This document shows, piece by piece, positions 19,801-34,800 of a stretch of 64,000 nucleotides of DNA. The stretch is from Membranipora membranacea (taxonomy: Eukaryota > Bryozoa > Gymnolaemata > Cheilostomatida > Membraniporidae). The stretch is from assembly GCA_914767715.1 (NCBI GenBank), contig OU612069.1:29582079-29646078 (forward strand), given 5' to 3'. The notes under the pieces were generated by a model. The model searched no databases. It had not been told where the DNA came from and was given only the letters and a program-made list of their open reading frames with translations. Each line of letters starts with the position of its first letter. Positions within the stretch are counted from its first letter, which is position 1. Made by a program: the position numbers and the translations under genes.

Positions 19801-22800
19801 CATTTCCTTCTTTGGCAATGATTGTACCTGTGTCTCCATGGGTCATCATTACCAACACAAACATTCCCAGAGCTGAATGTACTGGTGTTCTTGTTCTGCT
19901 GTCTACAAGCTGTGTCTCATCGTGTATGGCCTGAACCATTTCCTAAGAATAAATTTAATAGGGCTGCTGTGTCAATGATGCGAACAACGACCTATTTTGT
20001 TGACATGATGCTCGACCAAATATCAGTGAAAAACACAGCAAAATCCTTTCTCACTTAACAGATTATTTGTAGTTGATTGCCTGAAAATTAGGAGGTACTG
20101 TTGCGAGAAACCATATTTTGTTGAAAATATTGTTTAGAATTTAGTCAGATACCTTTGCATCCCAGTTTTTGTCACCGCTTAGTTCACTAATGATGAAGCC
20201 AAAGTTAGTGAACATGTGTTTCAGGTTGACAAAGTCATTCTCAGAGCCTTTTCTTTGTTCGGCCTTGACCGCCGATGATTCATCTCTGATATTGATTATC
20301 AGAACACGCCCTCTGGTAGGAGTCATTCTGTACACCTGCATATATCAAAGTGGTGACCATATTTAAGTGAAAAAACTTAATATCATATTTCCAAGTATAC
20401 CCCTAATACTTACTAACATTGTAATTGATACACATGTCAAATAATGATGATTTACGCAACAAAAGAAAAAAACATATCAAAATACTCCTCCAGTTTATAA
20501 CTGTTACGCTCCTCACCTTTTCTTGAGCAGGTTTGATATATAGTGCAGTCTGGTAGACAGGAAGCATCTGAATGATTTCTTCCCCATCGTTTACGAGCTT
20601 GACAATTTTTCTGCCTCCTTCTGGTTTACTTTCTTCTATGTATTTTTTCAGCGTTTTTATCTCTGATTCTGTCAGTTTCTTACCTAGTAAATATGATTAT
20701 AACATGCGTAAAGAACATACATGAACATTTTGGACAATTTTGAAGAGGAATTCCAAAAAGTCTGTATGGCATAATTATTGCGGCAAGTCCCTTTGACACT
20801 GCGATACTATAATGGAAAACTAGGAACAGCCATAGTATTCTTACATGGTTGAAGAAGTGCATCGGGTATTCTCTCTGCTTCTTGACCGCAACTTGGTGAT
20901 CTCACAGATTTTCTACCTTTGGACATTGGTGTCATAGAGTTGTGAAGAAGGGCATCTATATCAAGATATGCTGGATTAGCTGTACCATGGAGAACACAGT
21001 GGGGACAGGGCATCTCTACTACAAACTTAGAAGCTGACCACGCTTCTTTTGCAACATCTTGCAGTTTTTTGAGGACTTTTGTCAACGTCTCCCAGATGAG
21101 ATTGATATGTTCAGCACTTCCATCTACTCTTAGCTCCACTCTCTGATCTTCAATCTGGTGAATGAGTTGAACATCAACCTCCTGACCTAAGAGCTTAGCC
21201 TCAGCACCATTTCCATAGGGGAACATCTGATATGATTCTCTACTAAGAGCCTGTAAGAATGCGACAGTCATCTGGTTGAATGCGTAGTCTGGGACTTTTA
21301 GCCCGTGAAATTTCATTGTTATGTGAAGTTTCACAGTAGCACTGTGTTCAACAAACGCGTGCTTTTGCATGAAGTAAGGCAGCAGATATGATTTAGACAT
21401 TCCATTAACGGTCACTGGTCCATAGATCAACTTGAATTTCTTGAGAAGTGCAATCGCAACATGGAATGGGATACTAGTCTGGTCGGAGGATAAGAGGTTG
21501 AGCATTTTCTGGTGTTCTATAACCCCGTTACAAGCGAAGCTATCCATACTACTGCATGTAGCTGTTGAACTGTTGATAACAATCCTCTCCTGCATAGAAT
21601 GGCTGTAGAGAATACTAATGAGCCTTGTGACGGCTGGAATATTGTGAAATATTATTTTGGATAAACATTCCCCATCATCAATCAACTCATCACTGTCATC
21701 ATCATCAATTCCTCTCTCACGACCATCCCCACCATCGCTGTCATTTGCCCTGCCAGGTCTGCTTTCGCCCATGTCACCTCTGTCACCACTATCTTCTCCA
21801 TCAGAACTTGTACGGCATTCATCACTAACCCCACCATCACCAAACTCATCATGGTCACCACCCTCCCGACCATTTCCACCACGACCTTCATTGTCATCAC
21901 TCGTTAGCTCCATTTGCATAGGTCTATCTAAATAGTCCGTGGTATAAACACCCTCCCTACCATCTTCATCATAACCCTCACTGACCATGTCACTGTCACT
22001 GTCACTGTCACTCTCCTCACCATCACCAAACTCATCATCGTCACCACCCTCCCGACCATTTCCACCACGACCTTCATTGTCATCACTCGTTAGCTCCATT
22101 TGCATAGGTCTATCTAAATAGTCCGTGGTATAAACACCCTCCCTACCGTCTTCATCATAACCCTTACTGACCATGTTACCTCTGTCACTCTCCTCACCAT
22201 CACTATCATATTTCAGAATCATACCGGAGCGCTGCATGTAACCTATAATAGCATTCAACACCCTTAGTCCGCGATTTGCAGGAAGTTTAGAAATCTGCAA
22301 GCATCCTTTATCTTTCTGTGCTGTGATAGTATTCATTTCCTTAATCCAGGAGGCTGGTAGCGTCTGCTTACTCTGACTTACACGCTGTATCAGCAAAGAT
22401 TGCAGTTTACTAAGACCACTAGCAGCCCTGTTTTGGCCGTATCCTATTTCAAAAATATGATCAACCTCAAAAATGTCCCGGGGGCCTTGCAACAATTTGA
22501 TGTTTTTGGCGATGTCACTGTCTTCCAGTAATTCCTTACAAAGAACTTTGATTGTATCGATGAGGCCTCTTTTCAGCTTGTCAAGCTCCTCTAGCTTCTC
22601 GGTTGTATCAAATTTGTCAGTGTGAGTCAGAGCTAACAGGGGCTTCTCTACTTGTGGAGATACGAGCAGCAGGTGGGAGAGCCAGTCGAATACGACCCTT
22701 CTGGTAGCTTCCCGCTCCCCCGATTCTCGAACTCGCTTTCCATAGTCCTCTATATCTACCACAACAATAGGAATGCAGTCTGTGCAGCATGTTACTTGAT

Positions 22801-25800
22801 AGGCGTACTGATAGACATCGTCCCCGCCAAAATCAATGACCTTTGTTCGATGTTCCCTCTCATCGCCTCCTAGTTGGATGGTCTGAAACTCGAATACACG
22901 TGTCTTCTCAATGTCATTTACTATTTTTGGTTCAAAATCATTCTGCATCGCCTTGAGCAATGTTGATTTCCCGGCTTCTTTTCTTCCCAACAAAACGACT
23001 GTAGACAGAGCAATCTTTGTCTCTCCTTGTTCCAAATCCTGGTAGTACTGTTTTATGTCCTCCATCCCTCCCTCACACACCGCATAAGGGGGCTCAGTTA
23101 GTTTCGTACAGCCTTCAGTCTCTAGATCCTGGATTGCTGATGTAGCAATCCAAGAATGAATCTGAGTCAGTGAGGAGTTACGGGATACATCGAGCCTTGT
23201 CAGACTCTTTAGATTTTCAATGCTAAAAACAACAAATTTACCATGACACTAATTGAACTACGTTATAGGATATGTATTGTCTTGTTGCTGTAGGCACCTA
23301 GCCAAAAATCTCATTTAATTGACGTTATTTTTACTAAGCATAAAGTTTAATTGCAATATTTTACAGCTTATAAAGACATAGGGTCATAGATTAAAGCATA
23401 CTAAAACACCTAACAAACCTTACCCTTTCAGCTCAGCTTGACAAACCCGACACCCCAGGTCTGAATTGAAAAGACACTGATATTCACTATACGTGATAAA
23501 GTCAGATTTCTTGGCATCACAGTTGATGATGAACTAATTTTCAAGAATATTATGCACTCAGTAATAAAAACAGCCTCCCAAAGGATGTACATTGGTAAAA
23601 GTTTTGGGACTCTCAGTTCCAAGCCTCTTCCTTATATGAAACTTTCTAATAATGAAACCATTAAATAACATATTTTTAAGTTATTTGAACGTTTCATTGT
23701 ATATCTACTTCCAAATTTATTTGGATTAATCTATGCAAGTGATAGGAAGTGCATATGGTAACTTTTTAAAGGCGCTCCAAGCTAGTCACCGAGCACCCTG
23801 GTATTGATGCTCCGATATACACCCAAACTAAGACACTTGCTCTCAGATTCATTCGTGATGAGGACCGCTTTACAAATTACTTCTCAAATAAATCCCCATT
23901 AGGACGATACCGCATCATGAAATACAGAGGTGCTTGGGGCTGAGACTGCTTTTTACGAGATTGATTCACACCATAAACAATATACATTTTCAACTTTAAC
24001 AACAGAGACCTGATTTTTCTTTGTCATTGTCCATAACCAGTGCCAGTGTCTACACCAAGTTGCATGGCTTGTTTATCAGTGATTGTAATACGTCAATCCA
24101 TCCATATCTTTGACATATTGTTAGGTCTAAGACTGTTACGTCATCATTTTCTTTGATATCATTGATATTGAGAACGTTTCATCATTCCCCAGGTAAACGT
24201 AAATTTTTAAAACCTGTTGAATTTTAGTTATCTAATATTGCTTGATTGCCTGACCTTCACTGTTGTCCATCAAGCCAGTGGCATTCCACATCTAATAATG
24301 AAACTGAATACTTCTATATAAACACTTCTGCATTTTTGTAGAATTATCAAAAAAATCCAAAAAAATGAAAAGGTGAACAGAAATAGGACAAAACAAAATA
24401 ATAAGCAAGATGGGAAGGGATTTTTGAACAAAAACCACAGAAAAAACACGGAAAATAAGACAAGATATTGAGCATCAAAGATTGTCTTCATCTAATAGGT
24501 GCGTATTTCATGACACTACCACACATTACTGAGTTACAAATATCAGTGATGTATTGCATTGATATTGCACTGCAGCTTCCTTATTTTAGCTCTACTTTTA
24601 TTCTGTTCATCTATCTGCTTACTTGGTGTTCACCCTTGAATTTTATATTTTAACAATTAACATCCATATATTGTAGCTCAATATACTGCTCAAAAACATT
24701 GAAGGTCATATAAATTTTCATTCTTATAACACTTTACTTACTGTTAAATCAATATATCTACAAATATCGGTTGGTTCAGATAAATTCACAGTAAATTAAA
24801 TGCAATTTTTCCCACAGATTGGGGCTGAGCATTGCAAATGACATTTTTTCCCTTTGGCATTACATTAGTCTATAAGCATTGTTCTATGAACTTGAAGTGA
24901 CTTGCACGGTATGAGCAGAACAAGATTTTGGTATTGGCGCAGCCCTAAAATCAAGAAAAATCAAGAAAAATGTTTCATAATTCTAAAAAATCCCCTTCAA
25001 GAGCAAGATGCTAGGAAAATTTGGTCTAAAGTTTGTGTGCCTAGTGGAAGCAGGACTGGAAATATTTGAAAGAAAAGATTATGTATGTTAATCATTGCAA
25101 TGACAGCGTATTTAATTCATTGTGTTGCATTACAGTTTAAAACAATCTGCTAAACTGTAAAGATCATCGATTTTCAGAATTGTATGCTGACACCATCTTC
25201 AAACCGAATAATTGGCAACGCATTTTGCCTCTTTTAAACTCAAATGGAATCTACCATGATATCATAAAGATTCTGCCTAAATTGCCCTACTTATCCATTT
25301 TCGCTGTTTTATGATAATGATTTAGAGTGTCTAATAGACTTCTCCCTTTGAATCATTGTACGCCAACTCACTCTCATCTCAGTCAGCCTCTGCCACCGAT
25401 TTGTCGGTTGGAACTATTTGCCGTTATAAGTTCTTGAAATTACATAATTTATGAGGTGCTGCAGTAGTTAGGGTTTTATATTAGACACATTGGTTATCCA
25501 AGTAGGTTCACGGAAACTTTCGTATGCCATTTCAACATTTATTGTAAATTGTACACTTTTAAGTGGTAAATTTCCTGATTATTGTAAATGTGCACAAATA
25601 TTACCCATACCAAAAGCAGCCCGACCCAAAACTTTTGAAGGTTTTTGATCCTTTTCTGTACGTTTTCATTTAGGTTAACGTTTTGAGCAGGTTTGTTCGG
25701 AAGAGCATCCGACCTCAAATGCTCATGTGCCCCATCAGGATCCAGTCCGTAGACCCAAACTCATACCGAGACAAAGAAACCAAAGCAACACAACCAATTT

Positions 25801-28800
25801 GCTTATAGACCGAGAACTGGTACTACAGACGCTATTTTAAAAGTGATAGATGATGTAACAATTGGCCCAGACTCTTTTAGTAATGATGATGTACAAATTA
25901 CTTGTGTGTGTTTTCCCAAGGCCTTCGGGAGACTCCAGCCACCCATTGTTTTAGACAAATTACGCTGCGATGGTATCAATGAGAATGTTTTAGACATACT
26001 TGATGATTTTTAAAAGGGTGTTACAATGTGTGGACCTTAATGACAGCATATCTGATTAAATAGTTAGGTCATCTTTCATGGTTATTTTATGTCATGTATG
26101 TATGATCTAGAATAACAATATTTTAATTTAATTAAGTATGCAGATGATACTAGCTTTTATCCCACTTTTGAGAAAAGTGGTGGCTCATTACCCAAAGCTA
26201 CTAATTATGCAAATAATAAAACTGTGCTAATTGTTCATGCTCATGCATGCTATGACTCAACAACAAGTTTCTGTAATACCACCAGAATTGCATTGTAGTC
26301 TTTAAAATACAAGTATTACTTGATCAGAACAGTCCTATGAGGCTGAGAATGCTTCACTGGTGTGAAGTCAAGAGAGTATAACCTCTATTGAAGTGTAATT
26401 CAGCAAGCAAGTAAGCAAGTATGAAATTTTTCAGAGCCTTATGAACACTCATCCTAACGTAAAAGGTGCTGATCCATGAAAATATATGCAGCATACTTAT
26501 TATTTACAATTTTTTATAGAATAACTTCAACCCTGTGACATAGCAAACATTTAAATCACATTTGTTTTTGTCAAGGGCCTTATGGGGGGGGGGAAGAAAA
26601 GCTGATTTTGAATGGTCAAAATGTACAAACGTTGCTCCACCCCTAGTTTTCAACTGGTTGCAAGGGGACGTAGCAGCAACGCAGTTGATGTCACCTGAGC
26701 TAAACTTTTTATTACAGAATAGGCTTTGGATAGGGGAATAGTCTTTTGTGACAAATTGATAGTAGCAATTTCATTGAAAGATAGAGATATATTGAAGGCA
26801 GGGCAGGCAGGACAGATTTCTGGATAATAACAATACTATGAAAAAAAACAAGCTAAAAAGAACATGAAAAAAGTATATTATTCCTCAAGAAATACATTTC
26901 AGATTAACTCACAGAGAAGTCGCCCCAAAATTTTGTTTGCTGGGAATCAAACTTCTTGCTTGTTGTGCGTTTAGAGGAAAACACATAGACATACTAATAA
27001 TAAACCTAGACAGGTGACCTGCGCAGCTGAAGTGAGGCCTATAATAACCGGAATTCCCCAATGACATAACGTTACTGTGTTGTGCACAGTAAGCGCTGCA
27101 ATGAATGGTTTTACTATTATGAGCATGACTGATTATTAGCTATAATGTCATTTTTCTCATAGAGATATCGAAGACTGATGCCTACAAGTTAATTTTATCT
27201 GGAGGGTGATGTAACAAGCAACGTCATGGTCTCTGAATTTTTTCTCTAGCTCAAATATTGAATGAGATACGACCATTAGAACCAATCAATATCTGTAAAC
27301 GGTGATACATTTTTAAGCATTGCAGCAAGAAAATAGCATTTTTCTCACAGATTCATCGAGAAATTATGCAAGCAAGTTAATTTCATGTGAAATGTGATGG
27401 ACCAAGCCAGCTGTAAGTCTTTGAATTTTGTATCTGACTCAAATATTGAGAGAGTTACGTCCATTGGAAGTCGGAAATATCATGACTCAATGGCTGACTG
27501 TTGCATGAAAATATTTGTTTATGCGTTCTGAAAGACACAGGCCTTACCATGTGGGTGTGCTGCAATCAGTTGATGACTCAAAGCATGTCTAGCTAAAAAT
27601 AGCTATAACCTTGGTCAACTTTGCACATGCTGTGTCCATCTGTATTGTAGCTCAAGGGGTTTGTGACATGTCCCAATAAGTAGCATGATGTTGAAAGTTA
27701 TCGCTGTAGGATTTTGGGTTAGCTTAATTTTTACATACTCTTCATTGGTGGGCTTTGCCTTATTGAGACTAAACTGTCCAGTTGCTCAGTGGATTTCTTG
27801 CACACCTGACATGGCATCAACATCGCAATCGGTAAGATAAGATTCATAACTATACTTGTGTTTTAATTTGTTTCAGTTCCATGGTATGGTATGCTCTACT
27901 TTTCAATACTGTCAGGTAAAGGTGGCAATGACAGGCGCGACATTATGCTCTTTTTTCACTTTCGCAAAGTAGGAGAAAGATTGATGTGATGTTTATGAGT
28001 TTCTCAATTTTACAGTCCAGTGAAAGTAGTCGACACTGCTGCTGTGCTTTTGGCTTTGAGGATGAAGGAGGACGGTTGGATCTCACCATAACAAAACCCA
28101 TCATCGACATAGCAGACTACATCGGTAAGTCATGGCCCCAATTAGCATAATTAACATTTCAGTTGCTTAGTTTTATAACAGCAAACTTTCATTTGAAATT
28201 TATACTCCTTTTAAATTTTCAAATCACACAACAAGCTAAATATTGAAAAAACTAACAAAAGCAAGATAGTGTTGCTAAAAATTTTAAGAGGCTTGGAAAT
28301 GACGTTTCTTATGACGGGGGTGTAACAAAAACCCCAAACATCATGTTCTGGTATGATTCTAAGTTTAGTTTACTTTTTTTTCACTCATGAAAGATCTGCA
28401 ACTAGTACTAACCACCCTTCTAGATTTAGAAAATTACCACATGCATAAACCTCACCTTCTGTAGGGACCAACATTGATTGAATGGGCTTATTCGATTACT
28501 TTGTAGGAGGGTATGTCATCCGCTCGACAAAACTGGTAGTTGTTCAGACTGTAGAGATTCACTTATAGATACAGACATTAACGACCCGAATGATGATACT
28601 ACACTGGTGTCTGTCAAGAATAGGGGCGGGCTTGTTGTACTTTCTCCCAACACAAAGGAGCTCTTCGTAGTGAGCGAGCAACTGCTCCGCAATTATATAA
28701 CATGCAATGGTGTTGACACAAACATACTTATCAAAACCCGAAACAGAGTCCTCAACCATTTTCTTTTAGGAAATTTGCATGGATTTATGAAATGTGCTGT

Positions 28801-31800
28801 GCATTCCACTTCAACAATCAGTTCCCTTATCCACCTAACTAACAAAAGCAAGATAGTGTTGCTAAAAATTTTAAGAGGCTTGGACATGACGTTTCTTATG
28901 ACGGGGGTGTAACAAAAACCCCAAACATCATGTTCTGGTATGATTCTAAGTTTAGTTTACTTTTTTTTCACTCATGAAAGATCTGCAACTAGTACTAACC
29001 ACCCTTCTAGATTTAGAAAATTACCACATGCATAAACCTCACCTTCTGTAGGGACCAACATTGATTGAATGGGCTTATTCGATTACTTTGTAGGAGGGTA
29101 TGTCATCCGCTCGACAAAACTGGTAGTTGTTCAGACTGTAGAGATTCACTTATAGATACAGACACTAACGACCCGAATGATGATACTACACTGGTGTCTG
29201 TCAAGAATAGGGGCGGGCTTGTTGTACTTTCTCCCAACACAAGGAGCTCTTCGTAGTGAGCGAGCAACTGCTCCGCAATTATATAACATGCAATGGTGTT
29301 GACACAAACATACTTATCAAAACCCGAAACAGAGTCCTCAACCATTTTCTTTTAGGAAATTTGCATGGATTTATGAAATGTGCTGTGCATTCCACTTCAA
29401 CAATCAGTTCCCTTATCCACCGATACATAATGATACGAGTTCATTACGAAACCCAGAAGATAAAATCAGAGAAAAATGAAAATATCCGATCTAAACTCAA
29501 TAGATTGGTAATATTTCAGCATCAGTAACTGGTCTATCTATGCATATCATGATATAAAGTACGCAACTCGTACTTCTAGTGGTACTTCTGGATGTTCAGT
29601 TGCATAATAAGAATAATACTTCTCATTTATTATTACAACCAATACGTTTACAGATATTGCCGACTTCTAATGGTCGCTTCTCCTTCAATATTTAAGCTAG
29701 AGAAAATATTCAGAGACTATGGCGTTGCTTGGTACATCACCATTCAGATAAAATTAACTTGTAGGCATCGGTCTACGATATCTCTATGGGAAAAATGCCA
29801 TTATAGCTAATAATCAGTCACGCTCATATAGTAAAACCATTCATTGCAGCATGCACTGTGCACAACACAGTAACGTTGTGTCATTGGGGAATTCCAGTTA
29901 TTATAGGCCTCACTGCTCACTGTATAAGCTCTATATCTGTCACCTGTCTAGGTTTATTATTAGTAGGTCTATGGGAAAACATAATCGGTAATTTCTTTTT
30001 AATACTCCTTTTATTTCATAACACCTCCTGAGAGACTGTTAAACACAGTCAAAGTCATATGCCAGCGCAAATACGGAGCTGCTGTCATAACACGAAACGG
30101 CCAGATGGAATGCAGAGAGGGCAGAGAAGATTAGGCAGCAGAAAGCAAGAGCTGCAGATTGTTTAATAATAAATGATGTTGAGAAAGAGAGAAGAGACAA
30201 ACATACCCAAAGGTGTACCGCTAAAAAAGGCCTTTGCAAGTGCTATACCTGAAATCTTGCTGTACCTCAAAACCCAGAAGCTGTTGTCATGATCGTACAT
30301 CATCTCAGAACACATTCACTGGTTATGGACATGTGCTCGTGACACAATTTTCCCAACATAGCTATTCTCTATCACTATGTTTCCAGTTTATTACGATATG
30401 ATACTGATAGAGTGAGCATAATTGTGCTGTTGGCAGTGGTGGATGGGATCCTTTCACAGCCTGCATGTATTGATACACTGCTTTATCCTTATCGTGGCCA
30501 TCTACACTGAGAAACATACCCCTGCCCACTGAAAGTAACTAGTTCACACGGCCTAACCAAAATCACAACAGAAACCATCATAATCAAAGAAGTAGAAACG
30601 CTCAGCTCCAATCTATCATTGATGAGCCTCAGACTTACACAATCTAGATCCATTGCGCTACACTCCCCTGCACTGCTGCCTGACCCATAAAGCGATTGGT
30701 CTAGATGGGGGTGGGGGAAGGAGGAGTGCAAAACCTTGCCATCACTTAAAGTAAGCTTAAACTACTCATATTTATTGACACCAACGCCATCGCCCTTTGT
30801 TTTGACTGTATAAATAGAACAGTTTAACACACATTTTAAATTGAAACGCTTATACCTTAACGTAAACCTCACAGAAATGTTGTCCACACATTCCAAAAAA
30901 AAAGTCCACATATTATAGTAGAACACCTTCCCACTGCAACACATTTAGTAGTCAGTATTATAACACAATAGCTGGAGAACAATTTTGATCGGACATTCCC
31001 TGCCAGAAAATCGCTTCATCAACAAACATCAATGGTCCTGAGATATTAATAGGTCAGGTGAAAGCTGTGCTAAAAAGCATCAACAGCTCAAAATCTGTGA
31101 TTAGCCATGATTGTCATGCATGGATTAGCAAAAAGTATAGAGAAGACCTCTGTGTTCCTGTAACTAGCATCGTAATCTTCTACTCCACAAACCTGCAGCT
31201 GCCCTTCGCTGAATAAAACAGCTGAGATAACACCTATCGCTAAGACAACATCTCCAGCTCTATGTAAGGATTATCACCCCCTCTCCCTACTTTGGCACAT
31301 AGGCAAAGTAATTGAAACTTTCATGAACAAACAACTCCAAAATGAGCTATCAACAAAACTGGAACCGAACCAATTTGCCTACCGCCAAGGAGTTGGCTAA
31401 ACTGATGCCCTAGTCTGCGTACTTGACGATGTGACGAAAGCCTTAGCCAATCCCAACAACATCGGTACACAACTATATTGTACAACTTCAGTAAAGCCTT
31501 GGACTTGATGGATCATAAGCTTCTTCTATCAAATCTCTCAGAGCTCAAATTTTCTTCACTTTCTATATCTCTGGTGGCGAACTACCTGAACAATCGCTCA
31601 CATTGTGTACTTCTCGGGTAACAATGTCAAATCAGAGTACCACATATGTAACATTGGGGTGGTTCAGGTTACTTTGTGTGGACCAACGCTTTGGCTGGAA
31701 TTTGTGAACATGTTGACTTTCTCTTCAGGCACTGCAATAAAATATGCAGATGACACCACCGCATACGATCCACCCTCAAAATCTGCTACATCCGCCACTC

Positions 31801-34800
31801 TTAATACCTAAACGGAGGTCAAATTTGAACCACCAGAAACAGTAAAACTATTGATTAATGTAAGCCTTGACTCTATCCAGAACAAGCTGCGCCGAAATGC
31901 TGAGAAAACCAAATGCCTCACCATCGCTCTGAAAAAAACCATTACAAATGAACAATTCACTGTCTATAAACAGTCAAAACCAAGTGGAATCAGTCGCAAA
32001 TGCAAGACTTCTTGGTGTGACACTAGATTCCCACTTGTCTTTCTCAGAACATATAACAGCCATCAGAAGGTCTGCCAACAAAAAGATCTGTGGCTTAATC
32101 GTCCTGAAACAGTCGGAAGCGGATCAAACATCACTCACCCATATCTAGAGCTAGAGAAAACACAAAAACTAGCGCTCCGAATCATTTATGGTGATGAGGA
32201 GCACTACTGTGAGTGCCTAGCAGCTGCCAAAATCAGCACACTTCCAGAAATGCTGAATAAACAGTGTCATAAGTACACCAGTAAAGTAAAATCCAACACA
32301 GAGCACTTACTGGGGAACAGGTTGAGTGAAAAAACAGTTTTACGGCCAAAACTATCAGCGGCCAAGCTATCCGATTTTTATATAACAAAGTCAAGAGCAA
32401 CTAAACAAGACCAGGCAATAGTGTGTAACACAAGTTACATATAGTCAGTCCGTATTGATTATTATATATTCATTTATCTATTTTATTTTTGCTTTTACCT
32501 TATTCAAGGGGGATTTCTTTTTAGCAAATTTATGCACCCAGTAAATGTTTTTTTCCATGTAAATATATCTGGAAAGAGGGTTTTAAAATTAATCGAACAA
32601 ACAAGCGTCAAAATGTACAATAAAGTTTACTCTGCGATTCAGCTAGGCGATTGCTATCAATTTCAAAGAATTATTTTTCTTTTTGTCGCATTTCATTTAT
32701 TCTGTCGGTCTTTGTTTATTGAGCTCTGCAAGATGCATTTCCATTTTGGAGTTTTTTGCTTCACATTCAAAATGCAGACAACTCCTGATTAGGCGGTTTA
32801 GGTTACCATGACATTGTCTAACCACATTCCTTCTTGTGAATTCCTCAATTTGAGCTGCTGAGCGTCTGGCTACAACCAACTTGATCTGTCAATACAGAGA
32901 TGCCAAACCCGTATAGTAGTGACGATACAATCCTGAATTCTGAGATGGAAAGCATGACTGAAAAGAAGTCGGACCTAGATTTCATCAGTGACCGGTATGT
33001 GTTCTACTTTTGTTGGTTGGTTTTGTATTAAATACTACTAATAGTCCAATTAACAATGTATAGCAATATATGGTTTCATCCTTCATATGATTACTTATAG
33101 TTTGCAGTAATCCTACGTAAGTATTATATCTCCCCCTACTATTCCTACGTAAGTAATTTTTATCTGCCACTACTAATGTAGGAAAGTGTGAGAGTATGAA
33201 GTGGGATAATGTCGGTAATTTTCAAGTTTTGCTGATTTAAAATTCAGGTCTTAGCACCAGTTCTGAGATACATTCAACTCCTCCAGAACACTCAAAAACC
33301 TTGAACTTATCAATACAGGCGACTCATAATCAGTGAACCCATCGAAAGTGGTTGTTGAGACTTCTTTAAGATAATCACTACTTCTCAGTTTCCTCAAGGG
33401 TGGTTAACTTATAAATAATCAAGTTAATCACCCTCCACATAAATCAGTATAATATTGTATTATATTGGGAGTTGAGGTATCAGTAGCAGGAAGTGATGCT
33501 TATTTACCTGTCAGGTAGTTCTGTGAGACTGCAGCTTGACACATCAAGCTTCTTTAGGCTCTTAAGTTCTCCGATCCAATAAGGTAATGTACTCAGACTG
33601 TGATTCGCTCGCACAGTCAGTTCCTGCAGACCAGTCAGATATCTCATACTGTAACAAGGGAAGTTATGAGAAAGTTATGGGTTAAAAGTAGTATCTAGTC
33701 TAAAGCAACCTCAATATTTGGTGGAATTGAAGACGACCATTTATTTTATTTTTACATTCGATGCTATCAACCTATTCCGATAGCGGAGTTCACGGACAAG
33801 CTGAATTCCTATTATGTCCAAGACAAAAAAGCAGGGGTTTTCCCGGAAATTCCAGATAACGGAATTTCCCTGCAAGTTAATGAACAGGAGGTTTTCAATC
33901 TCTTTGGACAAATAAATACTCAAAAAGCAACCACCACTGCCGACTTCCCAAGCTGGATCTCAAAGAATAACAACTACATTCTATGTGAGCCTATAACGCA
34001 CATTATCAACGCAATACTCTCCTGTAGTATTTATCCAGCAATGTGGAAGAAAGCAGAAGTGATCCCTTTGAACAAAGTGTAGCATCCCACACAGTTTAAG
34101 GATATGCGCCCTATCAGTCTTCTCTACCATCTTGGGAAAATAACTGAAAAGGTCATATCTTCACACCTTAGATCTGACATGCCACCGATGCCTGAACAGT
34201 TTGCCTATACACCATCCCTGGGCACCACAGACGCATTGGTGAAGCTCACAACCGACACAATAAACGCCTTAGACAGTAAGGATACAGTTGCCACTCAAGC
34301 CCTCATGCTAGATTTCTCCAAGGCATTCGATCGAATGCAGCCGGAGATCGCAGTAGAAAAGATGCTCAAGCTCAACATCAATCCCTGCACAATCAGACTC
34401 GTGCAAAGCTTTCTCTCTGACAGGTTCCAGTGCGTAAAGTATCAGTGTCATACGTCGCAGTATCTTCCTAGCCACATCGGCGGAATTTATTCATTCATGA
34501 TCTAACGCCTGATGCAGAACACATCAAGTATGCGGATGACACCACAATTTACCATCACCTATCTAGAGCTAGTACTGTCATCACTGAATCTACTGCTCAC
34601 AAAGCAACAATATCCCTGTCGCATAATCCACTACAGGAAGCAGCCAACTATTCTGCTAACTGGTGCGACAAAAACCATATGCATCTAAATGCCTCCAAGT
34701 CGAATGTTATCACATTCACTCTTCGGAAGACCATAAGCTCTGATCAAATAATCATCAATGATTCTGTAGTCGCAGAACACCAGACCACTAAGCTTCTCGG

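Larger units (their letters stand above)
26984..29973 (+). mobile_element. P-superfamily DNA transposon copy with 8-bp target duplication
   Basis: Ends start CATAGAC(A/C)TACTAATAATA. Terminal inverted repeats are long: 26984-27201 and 29745-29973. GGAAAACA is duplicated exactly on both sides (26976-26983, 29974-29981), the 8-bp size of P elements. Inside, plus-strand exons encode the C-terminal part of a P/THAP9-type transposase. No THAP zinc finger or upstream catalytic part is seen, so it is an internally deleted copy. It lies in the 10-kb intron before the Roc-COR exon. Confidence 0.9.

Noticed and set aside
21657-21935. Ser/Pro-rich plus-strand ORF
   Set aside because: Antisense shadow of the acidic repeat insert in the COR domain.
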